DNA of 64,000 bases from the NCBI RefSeq assembly GCF_004764705.1, contig NZ_SHLX01000037.1, positions 1 through 64,000 on the forward strand, given 5' to 3'. This document shows, piece after piece, positions 42,275 to 51,772 of this stretch. How positions within the stretch are numbered: the stretch's first letter is position 1; every line of letters starts with the position of its first letter. The notes beneath the pieces were generated by a model. It ran no database searches and was not told where the DNA came from. It saw only the letters and a list, made by a program, of their open reading frames with translations. Made by a program: the position numbers and the translations under genes. Source of the DNA: Paenibacillus cymbidii. Its GTDB lineage: Bacteria; Bacillota; Bacilli; Paenibacillales; NBRC-103111.

Positions 42275-43906
42275 TTATTTTGGCTTTGGCGCGGGATGTT
42301 CACTAATTTTTGAACGTTGTTCGAAATTATGCTCCTGTCGGCTCGAGCGGAACTGGCTGGGACTCATCCCCTTCTCTTTTTTGAACGCGCGGCCAAAATA
42401 ATTGATATTGTCGTACCCCACCTTCTCGGCGATCAGGTAACTGGGGAGCTCCGTCTGCGTGAGCAATTCCGCCGCCTTCTCCATGCGGATTTCCGTCAGG
42501 AACTCGATAAAGCTTTTGCCCGTTTCCCGTTTGAACATCGAGCTCAAATAGCTGGGGCTCATGTTGACGATGCCGGCGGCGCCGTTCAGCGTAAGGTTCC
42601 GGGCATAATTCGTCTTCATGTACCCGATCAGGCGGCGTACTTCCTCGCGATACTTCTCCCGGCCGGCCTTCAGAAGTTCGCCCGCGAACGACTCGAAGAG
42701 CGAGGCGAACCAAGCCTGCATGGCCTCGATCGTCTCCTGCTGAAGCAGTTCGACATGAATCGGCGCAACGTGGGGGTAAATGCGTCCCCACTCGGCTCCA
42801 TGCCGCGCCGCGATTCGCTTGAAGGCGTGCACGATTTCCATGAACATGCCGATATCCTGATTGCGGTAGCATCTGCCTGCCGCAAGCCTGGTGAAGATCG
42901 TATCCAGGAGCCGTCCCAGTCCGCCGCTGTCACCGGTATCCGCACAGCGCTCCATTTCTTCTTCATCGCTCTTATCGAACAACACCATGCCGGCATGCGC
43001 AAAAAAGGCCGGATCGTACCGGTAGCACTTGCCAAGCCCGCCATAAAATGCGATCTGCAGCGCCTCTCTGGCCTGCAGGAATGCCGGCTTGAATCCGCGG
43101 GACGTTTCGAACCTTTCACTGAGGCCGATGCTGGCCTCCATATTCAGAAAGCGGCGGATCGCATGCAGCAGAGGATCCATGTTCGTCGGGCCGGTATCGT
43201 CCGACCCGGCGTCAATCGGTACGGACAGCAGCGCCACGAATTCGCCGCTCTTGTATTCCGTCACATGCAGACAACGTCCGGAACAATAAACGTCCGCCAA
43301 TTGCTGCAAAGCGCTCTCCATTCCGATATTCGCCGCATCCACGGGTCCGTGCGCCCTGACGATCATCACCGCCCAAGCGTTCTTCGCTCCGTCCTTCTGC
43401 GCGAACCAGGCTTCCGACTCCGCACTGTCGACCGTCTCGTCGCATATGAAACGAAGCATCGTCCGCTTCAACCTTTCCCGGTCGGTCGCAAGCTCGGCGC
43501 CGCTTCCCGGATCCTGCCGGGTAACGCGCCGCCCGAGCTTGGCCGTCGTCGTCTGCAGCAGACGAATCATTTCCGCCGGTTTCACGGACGCCTTTAAGAT
43601 ATAATCTTCCGCTCCCAGCTTCATCGCTTCCCGCACATACATATAGTCGCTATGGCTGCTAAGGACGATAAACCGAATGAACGCGTACTTCTCGCGAATT
43701 TCGGCAATCAGCTCAAGGCCGTTTAGTCCGGGCATGACGATGTCCGTCAGCACGATATCCGGCATATGCTTTTCGATAAGCTCGCGGGCTTGCAGACCGT
43801 CGCTCGCGGTGCCCGCCACCTCGAAGCCGTGATCCTCCCAGGGGATCAAGGAAGTCATGCCAATGCGCACCAGCATTTCGTCGTCGGCAATGATGACTTT
43901 ATACAT
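42275..43906 (-). CDS. YesN-type response regulator (receiver + AraC HTH)
   Basis: A 543-residue regulator. The N-terminal receiver (~1-120: MYKVIIADDEMLVRIGM, phospho-acceptor Asp in DIVLTDIVMPGLNG, Lys in EDYILKASVKP) is followed by a long central region. The C-terminal AraC-type double HTH (~440-530) shows NLTLNGAAGIVNMSPSYLSSMF and YDNINYFGRAFKKEKGMSPSQFR. Such proteins control nearby carbohydrate genes in response to their YesM-type kinase. Start ATG 43906 overlaps the kinase stop by eight bases and has GGAGGGG upstream. The frame is open 59 codons further without a site. Direct repeats upstream of 55831 may be its target (inference). Confidence 0.92.
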   Translation of the reverse strand: MYKVIIADDEMLVRIGMTSLIPWEDHGFEVAGTASDGLQARELIEKHMPDIVLTDIVMPGLNGLELIAEIREKYAFIRFIVLSSHSDYMYVREAMKLGAEDYILKASVKPAEMIRLLQTTTAKLGRRVTRQDPGSGAELATDRERLKRTMLRFICDETVDSAESEAWFAQKDGAKNAWAVMIVRAHGPVDAANIGMESALQQLADVYCSGRCLHVTEYKSGEFVALLSVPIDAGSDDTGPTNMDPLLHAIRRFLNMEASIGLSERFETSRGFKPAFLQAREALQIAFYGGLGKCYRYDPAFFAHAGMVLFDKSDEEEMERCADTGDSGGLGRLLDTIFTRLAAGRCYRNQDIGMFMEIVHAFKRIAARHGAEWGRIYPHVAPIHVELLQQETIEAMQAWFASLFESFAGELLKAGREKYREEVRRLIGYMKTNYARNLTLNGAAGIVNMSPSYLSSMFKRETGKSFIEFLTEIRMEKAAELLTQTELPSYLIAEKVGYDNINYFGRAFKKEKGMSPSQFRSSRQEHNFEQRSKISEHPAPKPK

Positions 43907-45716
43907 GAGCCCCTCCGTCTGGTTCAAGTTTCGGCAGCGTAATGGCGACCGTTGTCCCGCCCCCCGCTGCGCTCCGCACGGCAATGCCGTATGCGCCGCC
44001 GAAATGCAGGCGAATCCGCTCATGCACGTTGAGCAGCCCGATCCGCTCCCGTACCCGTGGCGGGGACGTCCCGGTTTCGGCAATCGCGGATTCGATCATG
44101 GCCAGCTTGTCTGCGGCAATGCCGGTTCCGTTATCCCGGATGGAGAGCGATACTTGCCCCTGCACTTCCTCGCCTTCGATGTCGATCGTCTGAACGCCGC
44201 TCACGCCGGGAAAGCCGTGAACGATGCTGTTCTCGACCAGCGGCTGCAGCGTGAACTTCACGATGGCGCACGACAGCAAATGCTCGGGAACGTGCGTATG
44301 CAGCTCGATTTGCCCATTGAAGCGAATATTTTGCAGCGTAATGTAGCTTTCGATATAGTCGATTTCCTGCCGCAGCGTAATGATGTCTTCTCCCCGGCCG
44401 ATACTGGCTTCCATCATGACGGCCATATGCGAAATCATATCGCCGACTTCCCGATCGCGCCGCATATACGCCATCCACTTGATGTTGTTGAGCGTATTCA
44501 GCAGGAAATGCGGATTGATTTGCGCCTGCAGCATTTTGAAGCGGAGATGCTCCTTCTGCTTCTGTTCGTCCTTCACGTTCTGGATCAGCCCCTTCATCTG
44601 CTCCAGCATGCCGTTGTAGGTCGTCATCAGCTCCGCAACCTCGTCCGTCCCCCTCACCATAATGGCGCTCACTTGCAGATTGCCCTTCTCGACCTTGGCC
44701 ATCTTGAGCTGCAGCAAGCGGAGCGACCTCGTGACTCCGTAGGAGATCGTGCCGGCCACCAGAATAAAGACGACGATGATGCCGCCCATGGCATACATAT
44801 ACACTTCCCGCAAATTGACCATTTCCGCAAAAACGGCATCGTACGGCATGAGCTGCGCGATTTTCCACCCGGTCGGCGCGATCGTTCGGTAATTCACGAT
44901 ATAGCGTTGCCCGCTCAATCGTTCGATAAACTGTCCTTGTTCGGAATCGGCCATTTGGCCGATCACGGCTTCTTCGGACTCGGGAGCGGTCCATAGCTCC
45001 CGATCCGAACGATAGATCACCTGTCCGTCCGCTCCGGAGAGCATGACATGTCCTTCCAGCGCACTAAGAACAACCCTCAGTTCGCTGGACCCCAGCATGA
45101 CCATCACGATGCCGACGTTCCTTCTGTTATCGGCGGAATCGATCGATTTGGCGACGATTACGAGCGGTTCTTTTTTGTAATAGCTGACCAGATTGGCTTC
45201 CTCGTATACCCACAGAAACCGGTTTTTCGCCGCCAGCGCTTCCGGCAGCCAGGAGAAGCTTTCGAGCGTCGCCTTTTTTTCCGCCTGACCTTCCAGCGAG
45301 GAATACAGCTGCCCGTTTCCGTCCATGATGACGGTGTAGAACCGCATTTTATACAAGTAGGTGCTGTTCAATTTGGCGATGATTTCATCGGTAATCCGCA
45401 ACCGCTCATACAAGCTGTATTCGCCGGGCGATTCCAATACGCGTTCGACCGGGCGGTCGATGCTGACCAGCGTGGCGGCGGACATCATCTGTCCGAGCAC
45501 GTCTTCCATGTTGCTTTGGGTCAGATGAAGCGATTCTTGCACGGAGGCGCCGATTTTCTCGGTAATGATCTCTTTGAGCGATTGGAAGCTGTAATAGAGC
45601 GTAATGCCGAACGGGATGATGAGGCAGACGATCACAAGCGTGAATATTTTGCTCTGCAAGGTGCGGAACCGCATGAATCGCCACGGACGCTCCGTCATGA
45701 CTATCGTGACCCCCAT
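43899..45716 (-). CDS. YesM-type sensor histidine kinase
   Basis: A 605-residue membrane kinase. The first membrane segment (~22-44: IFTLVIVCLIIPFGITLYYS) and second (~305-325) enclose an extracellular Cache-like sensor. HAMP follows, then the His_kinase domain with AQINPHFLLNTLNNIKWMA (phospho-His) and the ATPase with LQPLVENSIVHG (N box), DNGTGI and GIGLLNVHERI. It overlaps the YesN-type regulator by eight bases. The ATG at 45716 has only a weak site; ATG 45698 (MTERPW) is an alternative. It probably senses the polysaccharide-derived ligand handled by the surrounding genes. Confidence 0.9.
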   Translation of the reverse strand: MGVTIVMTERPWRFMRFRTLQSKIFTLVIVCLIIPFGITLYYSFQSLKEIITEKIGASVQESLHLTQSNMEDVLGQMMSAATLVSIDRPVERVLESPGEYSLYERLRITDEIIAKLNSTYLYKMRFYTVIMDGNGQLYSSLEGQAEKKATLESFSWLPEALAAKNRFLWVYEEANLVSYYKKEPLVIVAKSIDSADNRRNVGIVMVMLGSSELRVVLSALEGHVMLSGADGQVIYRSDRELWTAPESEEAVIGQMADSEQGQFIERLSGQRYIVNYRTIAPTGWKIAQLMPYDAVFAEMVNLREVYMYAMGGIIVVFILVAGTISYGVTRSLRLLQLKMAKVEKGNLQVSAIMVRGTDEVAELMTTYNGMLEQMKGLIQNVKDEQKQKEHLRFKMLQAQINPHFLLNTLNNIKWMAYMRRDREVGDMISHMAVMMEASIGRGEDIITLRQEIDYIESYITLQNIRFNGQIELHTHVPEHLLSCAIVKFTLQPLVENSIVHGFPGVSGVQTIDIEGEEVQGQVSLSIRDNGTGIAADKLAMIESAIAETGTSPPRVRERIGLLNVHERIRLHFGGAYGIAVRSAAGGGTTVAITLPKLEPDGGAHV

Positions 45717-45863
45717 CTTGTTGCCGCCGGCATGGCGAGTATATGTTGTAGTTTACCACACCAGGCTCGGCGGTTGCTTAAGAATGCGGCCTCAAGCCCG
45801 GAAAGCCGGATTCCCATAAGGAGTCCAGCCTTCTGCAGCAAACGGCGTTCCGAACCGTGCGAA

Positions 45864-47160
45864 TTAAAAGCCATAGACCTCGATTTCAATCAGCCGGGCG
45901 GTATTGTCCGTCCCATGGCTCGGGTCCGATATATTCATCCTGAGCTTGGCAGTCGTAATTGCCGTGAAACTCAGGTCATTGTACTGTCCCAAGGAACCGT
46001 CCATAATATTGTCGGCAACGGCAGCAACCGTCACCCACGTACTGCCGTTCCAGTAGTCGATGCTATAATCGTCGATCTGATATCCCGCTCCGCCTCCCGG
46101 TTCCGTACCGCTCCAAACTTTCACATTGGTAATCATTTTGCCGCTGCTCCACTCCAGCTGGTAATAATGGCCGGCCTGTGCAGCTGTGGAGAGCCATCTG
46201 CTGGTGTAGCTGGTCTTATCGCCGTCTACGGCTTTATCCTTTGTATAAATCCCGCTTTCGCTATCGACGGTTATGGTTGCATTCCCTGCTATATTCGAAA
46301 TGATGCCATAAACTTCGATTTCGATCAGTCTGGCCGTAAGATCCGTTCCATGGCTGGGGTCCGTGATATTCATTCTTAATTTATCCGTGGAAATTGCCGT
46401 GAAGTTCAGGTCATTATACTGCCCTAAGGAACCGTCCTTGTTATTATTTGTAACAGTTGCGACCGTCACCCACGTACTGCCGTTCCAATAGTCGATGGTA
46501 TAGTCATCGATCTGAAAACCGGCGCCGCCTCCCGGCTCCGTACCGCTCCAGACTTTTACTTTGTTAATGATTTTGCTGCCGCTCCACTCCAGCTGATAAT
46601 AATGACCGGCCTGCGCGGCGGTAGACAGCCATCTGCTGGTATAGGCGGTCTTATTGCCGTCTACGGCTTTATCCTTCGTATAAATGCCGCTCTCGCTATC
46701 AACGGTTATCGTCGCATTTGCCGCTATATTCGAGCTGCCGTATACCTCAATCTCAATCAAACGGGCGGTATTGTCCGTCCCATGGCTCGGGTCCGATATA
46801 TTCATCCTGAGCTTGGCAGTCGTAATGGCCGGAAAGACCAGGTTATTGTACTGTCCGAGGGAACCGTCCTTATCATTATTCGTGACGGTAACGGCGGTCG
46901 CCCACGAGCTGCCGTTCCAATACTCGATGGTATAGTCGTCGATCTGGTAGCCCCCCGAACTTCCCGGCGTTGTACCGCTCCACACTTTTACCTGATTGAT
47001 CGCTTTGCTGCCGCTCCACTCCAGTTGGTAATAATGGCTTGCTTGGGCGGCTGTAGATACCCATCTGCTGTTAGTACTGGTTTTATTGCCGTCTACGGCT
47101 CTATTTTTCGTATTGCTTCCGCTTTCGCTATCGACGGTTATGGTTGCAAGAGGGGCAATA
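45864..47160. repeat. Three tandem ~420-bp coding repeats
   Basis: The DNA of the three F5/8C-like modules (about 45870-46290, 46310-46730 and 46740-47150) shares long identical runs, for example around TCGACGGTTATGGTTGC and TCCCATGGCTCGGGTCCGAT. This suggests recent intragenic duplication or gene conversion. Confidence 0.7.
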
Positions 47161-48344
47161 TTGGATGCCGGGGCCGCGATATTGGATGCGGCATACGCCA
47201 GATTGAACCGTGCCAACCGTATTTTCGAATTGCTTTCCGCTTCATATAGGCACAGGATCGTCTTGTCTTGCGTCACTGCGAGATCGGAATACGCGGCGGA
47301 ATTCGGATTGATCACGCTCCCGTCCGACCACGTCTGACCTTCATCATAACTGATGCGGATATTCATGTTAGAGCGATTAGGTCCTATCGGATTGGAGAAG
47401 AGCAAGATGTCCTCTCCTCCGTCTGCGACGGTCGAATACCTGATCACTCCCGCATGTACGGTGGGATTTACCAATTCGCCGTGATAGCCGCTTTGCGCAA
47501 ACGTCAACCCGTTGTCCGAGCTCCTGGACCACCCTCTTTGATTGTTGCTGCTGTCCTGATGCCTCCAGTTTAAATAAACTTCGCCATCCGTCGTCATCGC
47601 AACTGCAGACTCATTGGAATCCGCAGGACCTATTGCGCCGACTTTCCACGTTGCCCCATGGTCATCGCTATACAACAATCCTGCTCGCTGGCTTTCATAA
47701 TCTCCTGACACTTTGGGCTGGGCAAAAGCCGGAATTATTAATCGGCCGCTGTCAAGCTGAATGCCGTGACTATTATTCCCGGGAGATGCATAACTTCCTG
47801 CCGCGTCGGCTATTACCGATACCGCTGTCGGCGCAGACCAGGTAACGCCATCGTCATCGCTCGTAATGATATAGAATGGAGCCCAATTAACCGCGCTGCT
47901 ATGAGCAAACGCACTTGAACTGCCATAGCCGACGACAGGTATTTTGAAAAAAGTAATAAAAATTTTGCCTGTTGTTCTGTCTTGCACGATAGGTCCGATT
48001 CCGCCCGCCCAATCGGTGCCTCCGTTAAAAACGGTTTGTATGCCGGACCACGTTTCACCCGAGTCCGTACTTCTCCGCACTTGTATATCCGTCGGATTGC
48101 CGAAATCGGCAAGGCCGTCTTTGCGCCAACCGGTAGTAGCAATAACCGTTCCGCTCGTCGTAATCAATAGTCCCGGCAATCTAGGATATTGACTTCCCGA
48201 CTGTTGAAATAAGTCTTGCTGCTGAATCCACGGTTCTTCCGCAAGCGCCATTGCAGGTTTTGCGATCGATACGATCATGATCAACAGTACAGCGCTTAAG
48301 AAGCCAACCAGGCCTGCCGCTGAAATTAATCTTTTTCCCCTCAT
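45864..48344 (-). CDS. Secreted sialidase-fold exoglycosidase with three F5/8C-like domains
   Basis: An 826-residue exported protein. A signal peptide (~1-33, ALA-EEP) precedes a six-bladed sialidase-type propeller (~45-395) with an RLPG equivalent of the arginine FRIP motif. Asp-boxes follow (STDSGETWSG, SDDDGVTWSA, SDDHGATWKV, SSDNGLTFAQ, SYDEGQTWSDG), and LYEAES corresponds to the Tyr/Glu region. Residues ~405-826 are three tandem F5/8-type-C-like carbohydrate-binding modules, each about 135-140 residues and strongly similar to one another. GH33-like exo-alpha-sialidase is the best guess, but other substrates are known for the fold. Start ATG 48344 has GGGAGG upstream. It lies five bases after the previous gene. 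Confidence 0.83.
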   Translation of the reverse strand: MRGKRLISAAGLVGFLSAVLLIMIVSIAKPAMALAEEPWIQQQDLFQQSGSQYPRLPGLLITTSGTVIATTGWRKDGLADFGNPTDIQVRRSTDSGETWSGIQTVFNGGTDWAGGIGPIVQDRTTGKIFITFFKIPVVGYGSSSAFAHSSAVNWAPFYIITSDDDGVTWSAPTAVSVIADAAGSYASPGNNSHGIQLDSGRLIIPAFAQPKVSGDYESQRAGLLYSDDHGATWKVGAIGPADSNESAVAMTTDGEVYLNWRHQDSSNNQRGWSRSSDNGLTFAQSGYHGELVNPTVHAGVIRYSTVADGGEDILLFSNPIGPNRSNMNIRISYDEGQTWSDGSVINPNSAAYSDLAVTQDKTILCLYEAESNSKIRLARFNLAYAASNIAAPASNIAPLATITVDSESGSNTKNRAVDGNKTSTNSRWVSTAAQASHYYQLEWSGSKAINQVKVWSGTTPGSSGGYQIDDYTIEYWNGSSWATAVTVTNNDKDGSLGQYNNLVFPAITTAKLRMNISDPSHGTDNTARLIEIEVYGSSNIAANATITVDSESGIYTKDKAVDGNKTAYTSRWLSTAAQAGHYYQLEWSGSKIINKVKVWSGTEPGGGAGFQIDDYTIDYWNGSTWVTVATVTNNNKDGSLGQYNDLNFTAISTDKLRMNITDPSHGTDLTARLIEIEVYGIISNIAGNATITVDSESGIYTKDKAVDGDKTSYTSRWLSTAAQAGHYYQLEWSSGKMITNVKVWSGTEPGGGAGYQIDDYSIDYWNGSTWVTVAAVADNIMDGSLGQYNDLSFTAITTAKLRMNISDPSHGTDNTARLIEIEVYGF

Positions 48345-48349
48345 TTTAA

Positions 48350-50542
48350 CTAACCTCCCAAATGAATGATCATTTCCGTCAGGCAATCGGACTTGGCAGC
48401 CGGCTTTCCGTCAACCGTCACTGTCATCCCTTCGTCGATCGAAACATTCTTCTGGCACCCGTGCTTTTTCCACGATACGGTGACGAGTTTCCCGTGATAA
48501 AGCACATTTTCCAACCTAAAGTAGTCCCACCCCATATCCAGCGGTTTGATTCGGACCGTGTCGCTTTCCTCCGGAATAATGCCGACGATTCTTGAGATCA
48601 AGATGGCATTGTAATAGGAATGAAAATAATCGTAAACCTCTTTATTCCATACACCTGTCTCCGGATTGATGCTCTCGCTTGTATTAACAACGTTGTTCTC
48701 CTCGTCCTGAATCTGGGAGGCGGTCCACTTCTGCCAAAGATCCCGAAACAGCTTGACATAGGCCTGTGCGCGTTCGAATTTTTGTATGGAAGCCCCCAGA
48801 CCATCCAGTGCGATGGCATTCGAAAAGTGCCAGGACGGACCGTTCCAGCAGCATGGATACGAATACGGGTTGCTTGCCGACGCGTGAGGGCCGACGAGCC
48901 ATACATTGTCCGGTGCGTACGCCGGGCATTTCCTGGATACCGTAGGAATAGGGTAAGCTGCGTAAAATTCCTCCGGGTCGCCCAAATAGTCATACATGGC
49001 CATATGCTCTTCCTGAACCATATCCGTCAATCCCGGGAAAAAGCCTGCTACGCTCCTGCTCAATAATGCTTTGGCATCGGACCTTGGTTCCAGGTCATAA
49101 AAGAATCGCGACTCTTCGTCCCACATCTTGGACATCATATTTGCTCTCAGCTTGCCAAGCTTGGCTTGATATCGATCCGCTTCGGCGTATCTTTCTTTTA
49201 AGGCCAGCATACGATGCAATGCCTGAAGGTTGGCGTACAGGAATACGGCTTCGTCGATCCGTTTCAACGCGGTTTCCCGCTCCCGGCTAAAGGGTGCGCT
49301 CCTGGTATGGTCCCACTTTGGCTCCGTAAACTCAAAAAAGCTTGGTTGATACTCCATGGCCGTTCTCCATGTTCCGGTTACAACCGGAAGCATGTCCTCT
49401 TCATCGACAAATTGCTCGCCCGATTCCCAATTCACAAAATCAGCAATCCGGTCCACATAAGCATCGATAATGGCGGGGTCATTTTGTACAAGATACATAT
49501 TCCATATAGCGGCTGGAAAATAAGTCAAATAGGTGTCGCGGAATCTCCCCTTCTCCATTCCCTCCTCCACCTGACTGTCAAGAAGACTGGCTGCGTAGCC
49601 TTGACTGATCGACGGGTCCCTTAGCCATTTGGCTTCATCGATATGCATGGGAGCGCTGCAGCAGCATGGAACGGAAATGACATCCTTGCCTTCATAGAAG
49701 CAAGCCTGTTGAAAGCAATCGATTTGCGGATAGATCAGATTCTTGTACACCAGATACCATCGGTAATAATATACTTTCTCCACGTCCCCGGACGAACACG
49801 AGAATGCGGGGACATTTTCTTCGAACCAGCGAATAAAATCGTTGTCGTACCTGCTGTAGAGGTTTGGTTCATGATCGATTTGCCGGATAAAATCGTTTGG
49901 ATTCATCGCTCCCGTATGGTCCATATAGCCTGCGACGACAATCCTTGTTTGCCGATTTCCAGCCAGGATCAAACGTTTCTTTAACGTACCGTTATCCTCT
50001 TGCACCCGAAAGCCTGCGGCGTATATGCACACTTCCGTTTTTGCCACATGGCGGAATATTTTTCTGGCATTGCATTCAACGTCGAGTTTGGTAATGACGT
50101 GGTCCTTCCCCTTATTGTCATAACGGAGAAAAAAGGGATTGGCCGTAGCGGAACGATGGTTTTCAAGCGACCGGCAGAGGGTATCGATTTCCAGTTCGAC
50201 TTCCAGGTCATGCTCTCGCCGGTTCCGAATGTCCAGGATCGCAACAAACCTGTCGCTTCGGTCGATGAATTTCTTCTCTTCGACGATCAGGCTCTCGGAC
50301 CGGAACTCCATTTTGAGCCCCGTTGGCTCCCAGCGCAAGCTTGCGCATTCGAAGCGGCAAGGTTCTCCGTCGATTCTGGCATTCAGCCTCCACAAATAAT
50401 CGTAGGGGACATTATTGATCGTTACATAACTTATCGAATCGGATACGAAACCGGGGCACTTCTCCATTCTCCGCACCCACAGCCTGTTCCCGGCCATATC
50501 CGTTCTTATGGGGGTTGCCAGCATATCGATAATAAAATCCAC
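48350..50542 (-). CDS. Alpha/alpha-barrel glycosidase (GH63/GH37-like)
   Basis: A 730-residue intracellular protein. An N-terminal beta-sandwich (~1-250) precedes a catalytic (alpha/alpha)6 barrel (~260-640) with the CCWNGPSWHFSNAIALDGLG block, resembling the WNGP-x-W motif of GH63/mannosylglycerate-hydrolase and trehalase-type enzymes. A short C-terminal beta domain (RIKPLDMGWDYFRLENVLYHG) completes the architecture. There is no signal peptide, so it should act on imported oligosaccharide. It starts with GTG 50542, with GGGAGGAGG six bases upstream. It is in line with the dehydratase gene (14-base gap) and the sialidase-fold gene. The family assignment is by motif only. Confidence 0.72.
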   Translation of the reverse strand: MDFIIDMLATPIRTDMAGNRLWVRRMEKCPGFVSDSISYVTINNVPYDYLWRLNARIDGEPCRFECASLRWEPTGLKMEFRSESLIVEEKKFIDRSDRFVAILDIRNRREHDLEVELEIDTLCRSLENHRSATANPFFLRYDNKGKDHVITKLDVECNARKIFRHVAKTEVCIYAAGFRVQEDNGTLKKRLILAGNRQTRIVVAGYMDHTGAMNPNDFIRQIDHEPNLYSRYDNDFIRWFEENVPAFSCSSGDVEKVYYYRWYLVYKNLIYPQIDCFQQACFYEGKDVISVPCCCSAPMHIDEAKWLRDPSISQGYAASLLDSQVEEGMEKGRFRDTYLTYFPAAIWNMYLVQNDPAIIDAYVDRIADFVNWESGEQFVDEEDMLPVVTGTWRTAMEYQPSFFEFTEPKWDHTRSAPFSRERETALKRIDEAVFLYANLQALHRMLALKERYAEADRYQAKLGKLRANMMSKMWDEESRFFYDLEPRSDAKALLSRSVAGFFPGLTDMVQEEHMAMYDYLGDPEEFYAAYPIPTVSRKCPAYAPDNVWLVGPHASASNPYSYPCCWNGPSWHFSNAIALDGLGASIQKFERAQAYVKLFRDLWQKWTASQIQDEENNVVNTSESINPETGVWNKEVYDYFHSYYNAILISRIVGIIPEESDTVRIKPLDMGWDYFRLENVLYHGKLVTVSWKKHGCQKNVSIDEGMTVTVDGKPAAKSDCLTEMIIHLGG

Positions 50543-50556
50543 TATATGCCTCCTCC

Positions 50557-51729
50557 CTATTGGATGCCGTCACGCTTTACCGACCATCCGGAATCGCGCC
50601 TGCTGCGGCTGAAAACGGCATCATCGAGTTGAATGCCGAACCCCGGCAAATCCGGAATGGTTACCAAGCCGTCTTCTATGCGGTAGGATGAGCCGTCGAT
50701 CCCTTCCGCATCGGCAGGATCCCACTCTATAAATTCAAACCCTCCAACGGCTCCGGCCAAATGACCGCTCGCATAGTTGCCAATGATGTTGCCGTAGCTA
50801 TGCGGCGCGGAGCCTGCTCCCCAGGCATCGAGCCGGGCGCCGAGATGGAGCCACTCGGAAAATCCCGGCTTCATGATGTCGTATTGAACAACATCGATGA
50901 TTTTCTCTCTCGCCCACTCCATCAGCTGAGGATCCGCCTGGCCTTCGCCGTCGGCAATTTTCACGTTCATCCCGTGCTTCGTCATCCACTCTTTTAAATC
51001 TTCATACAACACCCGGTCTTCATGAAACGCTTCCTCGATCCAATACAGAGCGCAATCCTTCGTTTCCATCAGCACTTCTTTCGTCATATTCAAGGTATAG
51101 CCGTTATTGGCATCGATCATAATTTTGCCTTCCGGACCGGCGACTTCCCTTACCGCCCGAATGACAGCGATGTCCCGCTGCAGCCCTTTCCGCGTTTCCA
51201 TCCAGCGGGCTCCCCGGCCCACTTTGATTTTGAAATGACGGTGGCCGCGATCTTTGCCTTCCTGCGCCTCGCGCTTCATCCAATCGATCGCCGCCTGATC
51301 GTCGGTCAGATGCAATTCGTCAAAATATAATGTCGTATCGTAGCACGGCACTTTGATTTCGTTCTTTCCGCGAGAAGCAGGACCGCCGGGCCAGGCAAAC
51401 AAATCGTATACGGACCGGCCGGCAAGCTTGCCCAGCCAGTCCAATAACGGAAACTCGAGCGCGCGGAACTTTTCCTTGACGGTACCGTTTTCCTCAAACA
51501 TGTCCGTTGCCGATGCGCCAATAAGCATCGTTGCTTGTTCCTTGCTTATTCTCGACATGCCGAAGCCGGTTGTTTCCCCGATCCTGACTCTGGCCATACG
51601 GGCGACAGGGCTTCGCCCCCGCGCAGCAAGTCTCGCGTTGCGGCCTGCTTCTCTTGGACGTTCCCCCGGAAGCGTCGCCCATTCGATTTCGTCCAACCGA
51701 TACGACGCTTGCAAACAGGTCAAAACCAT
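50557..51729 (-). CDS. Enolase-superfamily (mandelate racemase/muconate lactonizing) enzyme
   Basis: A 390-residue enolase-superfamily enzyme, probably an acid-sugar dehydratase producing a 2-keto-3-deoxy acid. The KIKVGRG K-x-K is near residue 180. The metal ligands are Asp in IDANNGYT, Glu in WIEEAFHED and Glu in IADGEG. The barrel end has QYDIMKPG and PHSYGN, the His-Asp dyad of the mandelate-racemase subgroup. Start ATG 51729 has GGAGGT seven bases upstream. It lies between an FAD oxidoreductase gene and a glycosidase gene. An aldolase encoded in the same operon could cleave its product. Confidence 0.85.
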   Translation of the reverse strand: MVLTCLQASYRLDEIEWATLPGERPREAGRNARLAARGRSPVARMARVRIGETTGFGMSRISKEQATMLIGASATDMFEENGTVKEKFRALEFPLLDWLGKLAGRSVYDLFAWPGGPASRGKNEIKVPCYDTTLYFDELHLTDDQAAIDWMKREAQEGKDRGHRHFKIKVGRGARWMETRKGLQRDIAVIRAVREVAGPEGKIMIDANNGYTLNMTKEVLMETKDCALYWIEEAFHEDRVLYEDLKEWMTKHGMNVKIADGEGQADPQLMEWAREKIIDVVQYDIMKPGFSEWLHLGARLDAWGAGSAPHSYGNIIGNYASGHLAGAVGGFEFIEWDPADAEGIDGSSYRIEDGLVTIPDLPGFGIQLDDAVFSRSRRDSGWSVKRDGIQ

Positions 51730-51772
51730 AAGTTGGACCTCCGTCAATGGAATGATCAACGAACTGATTCAA

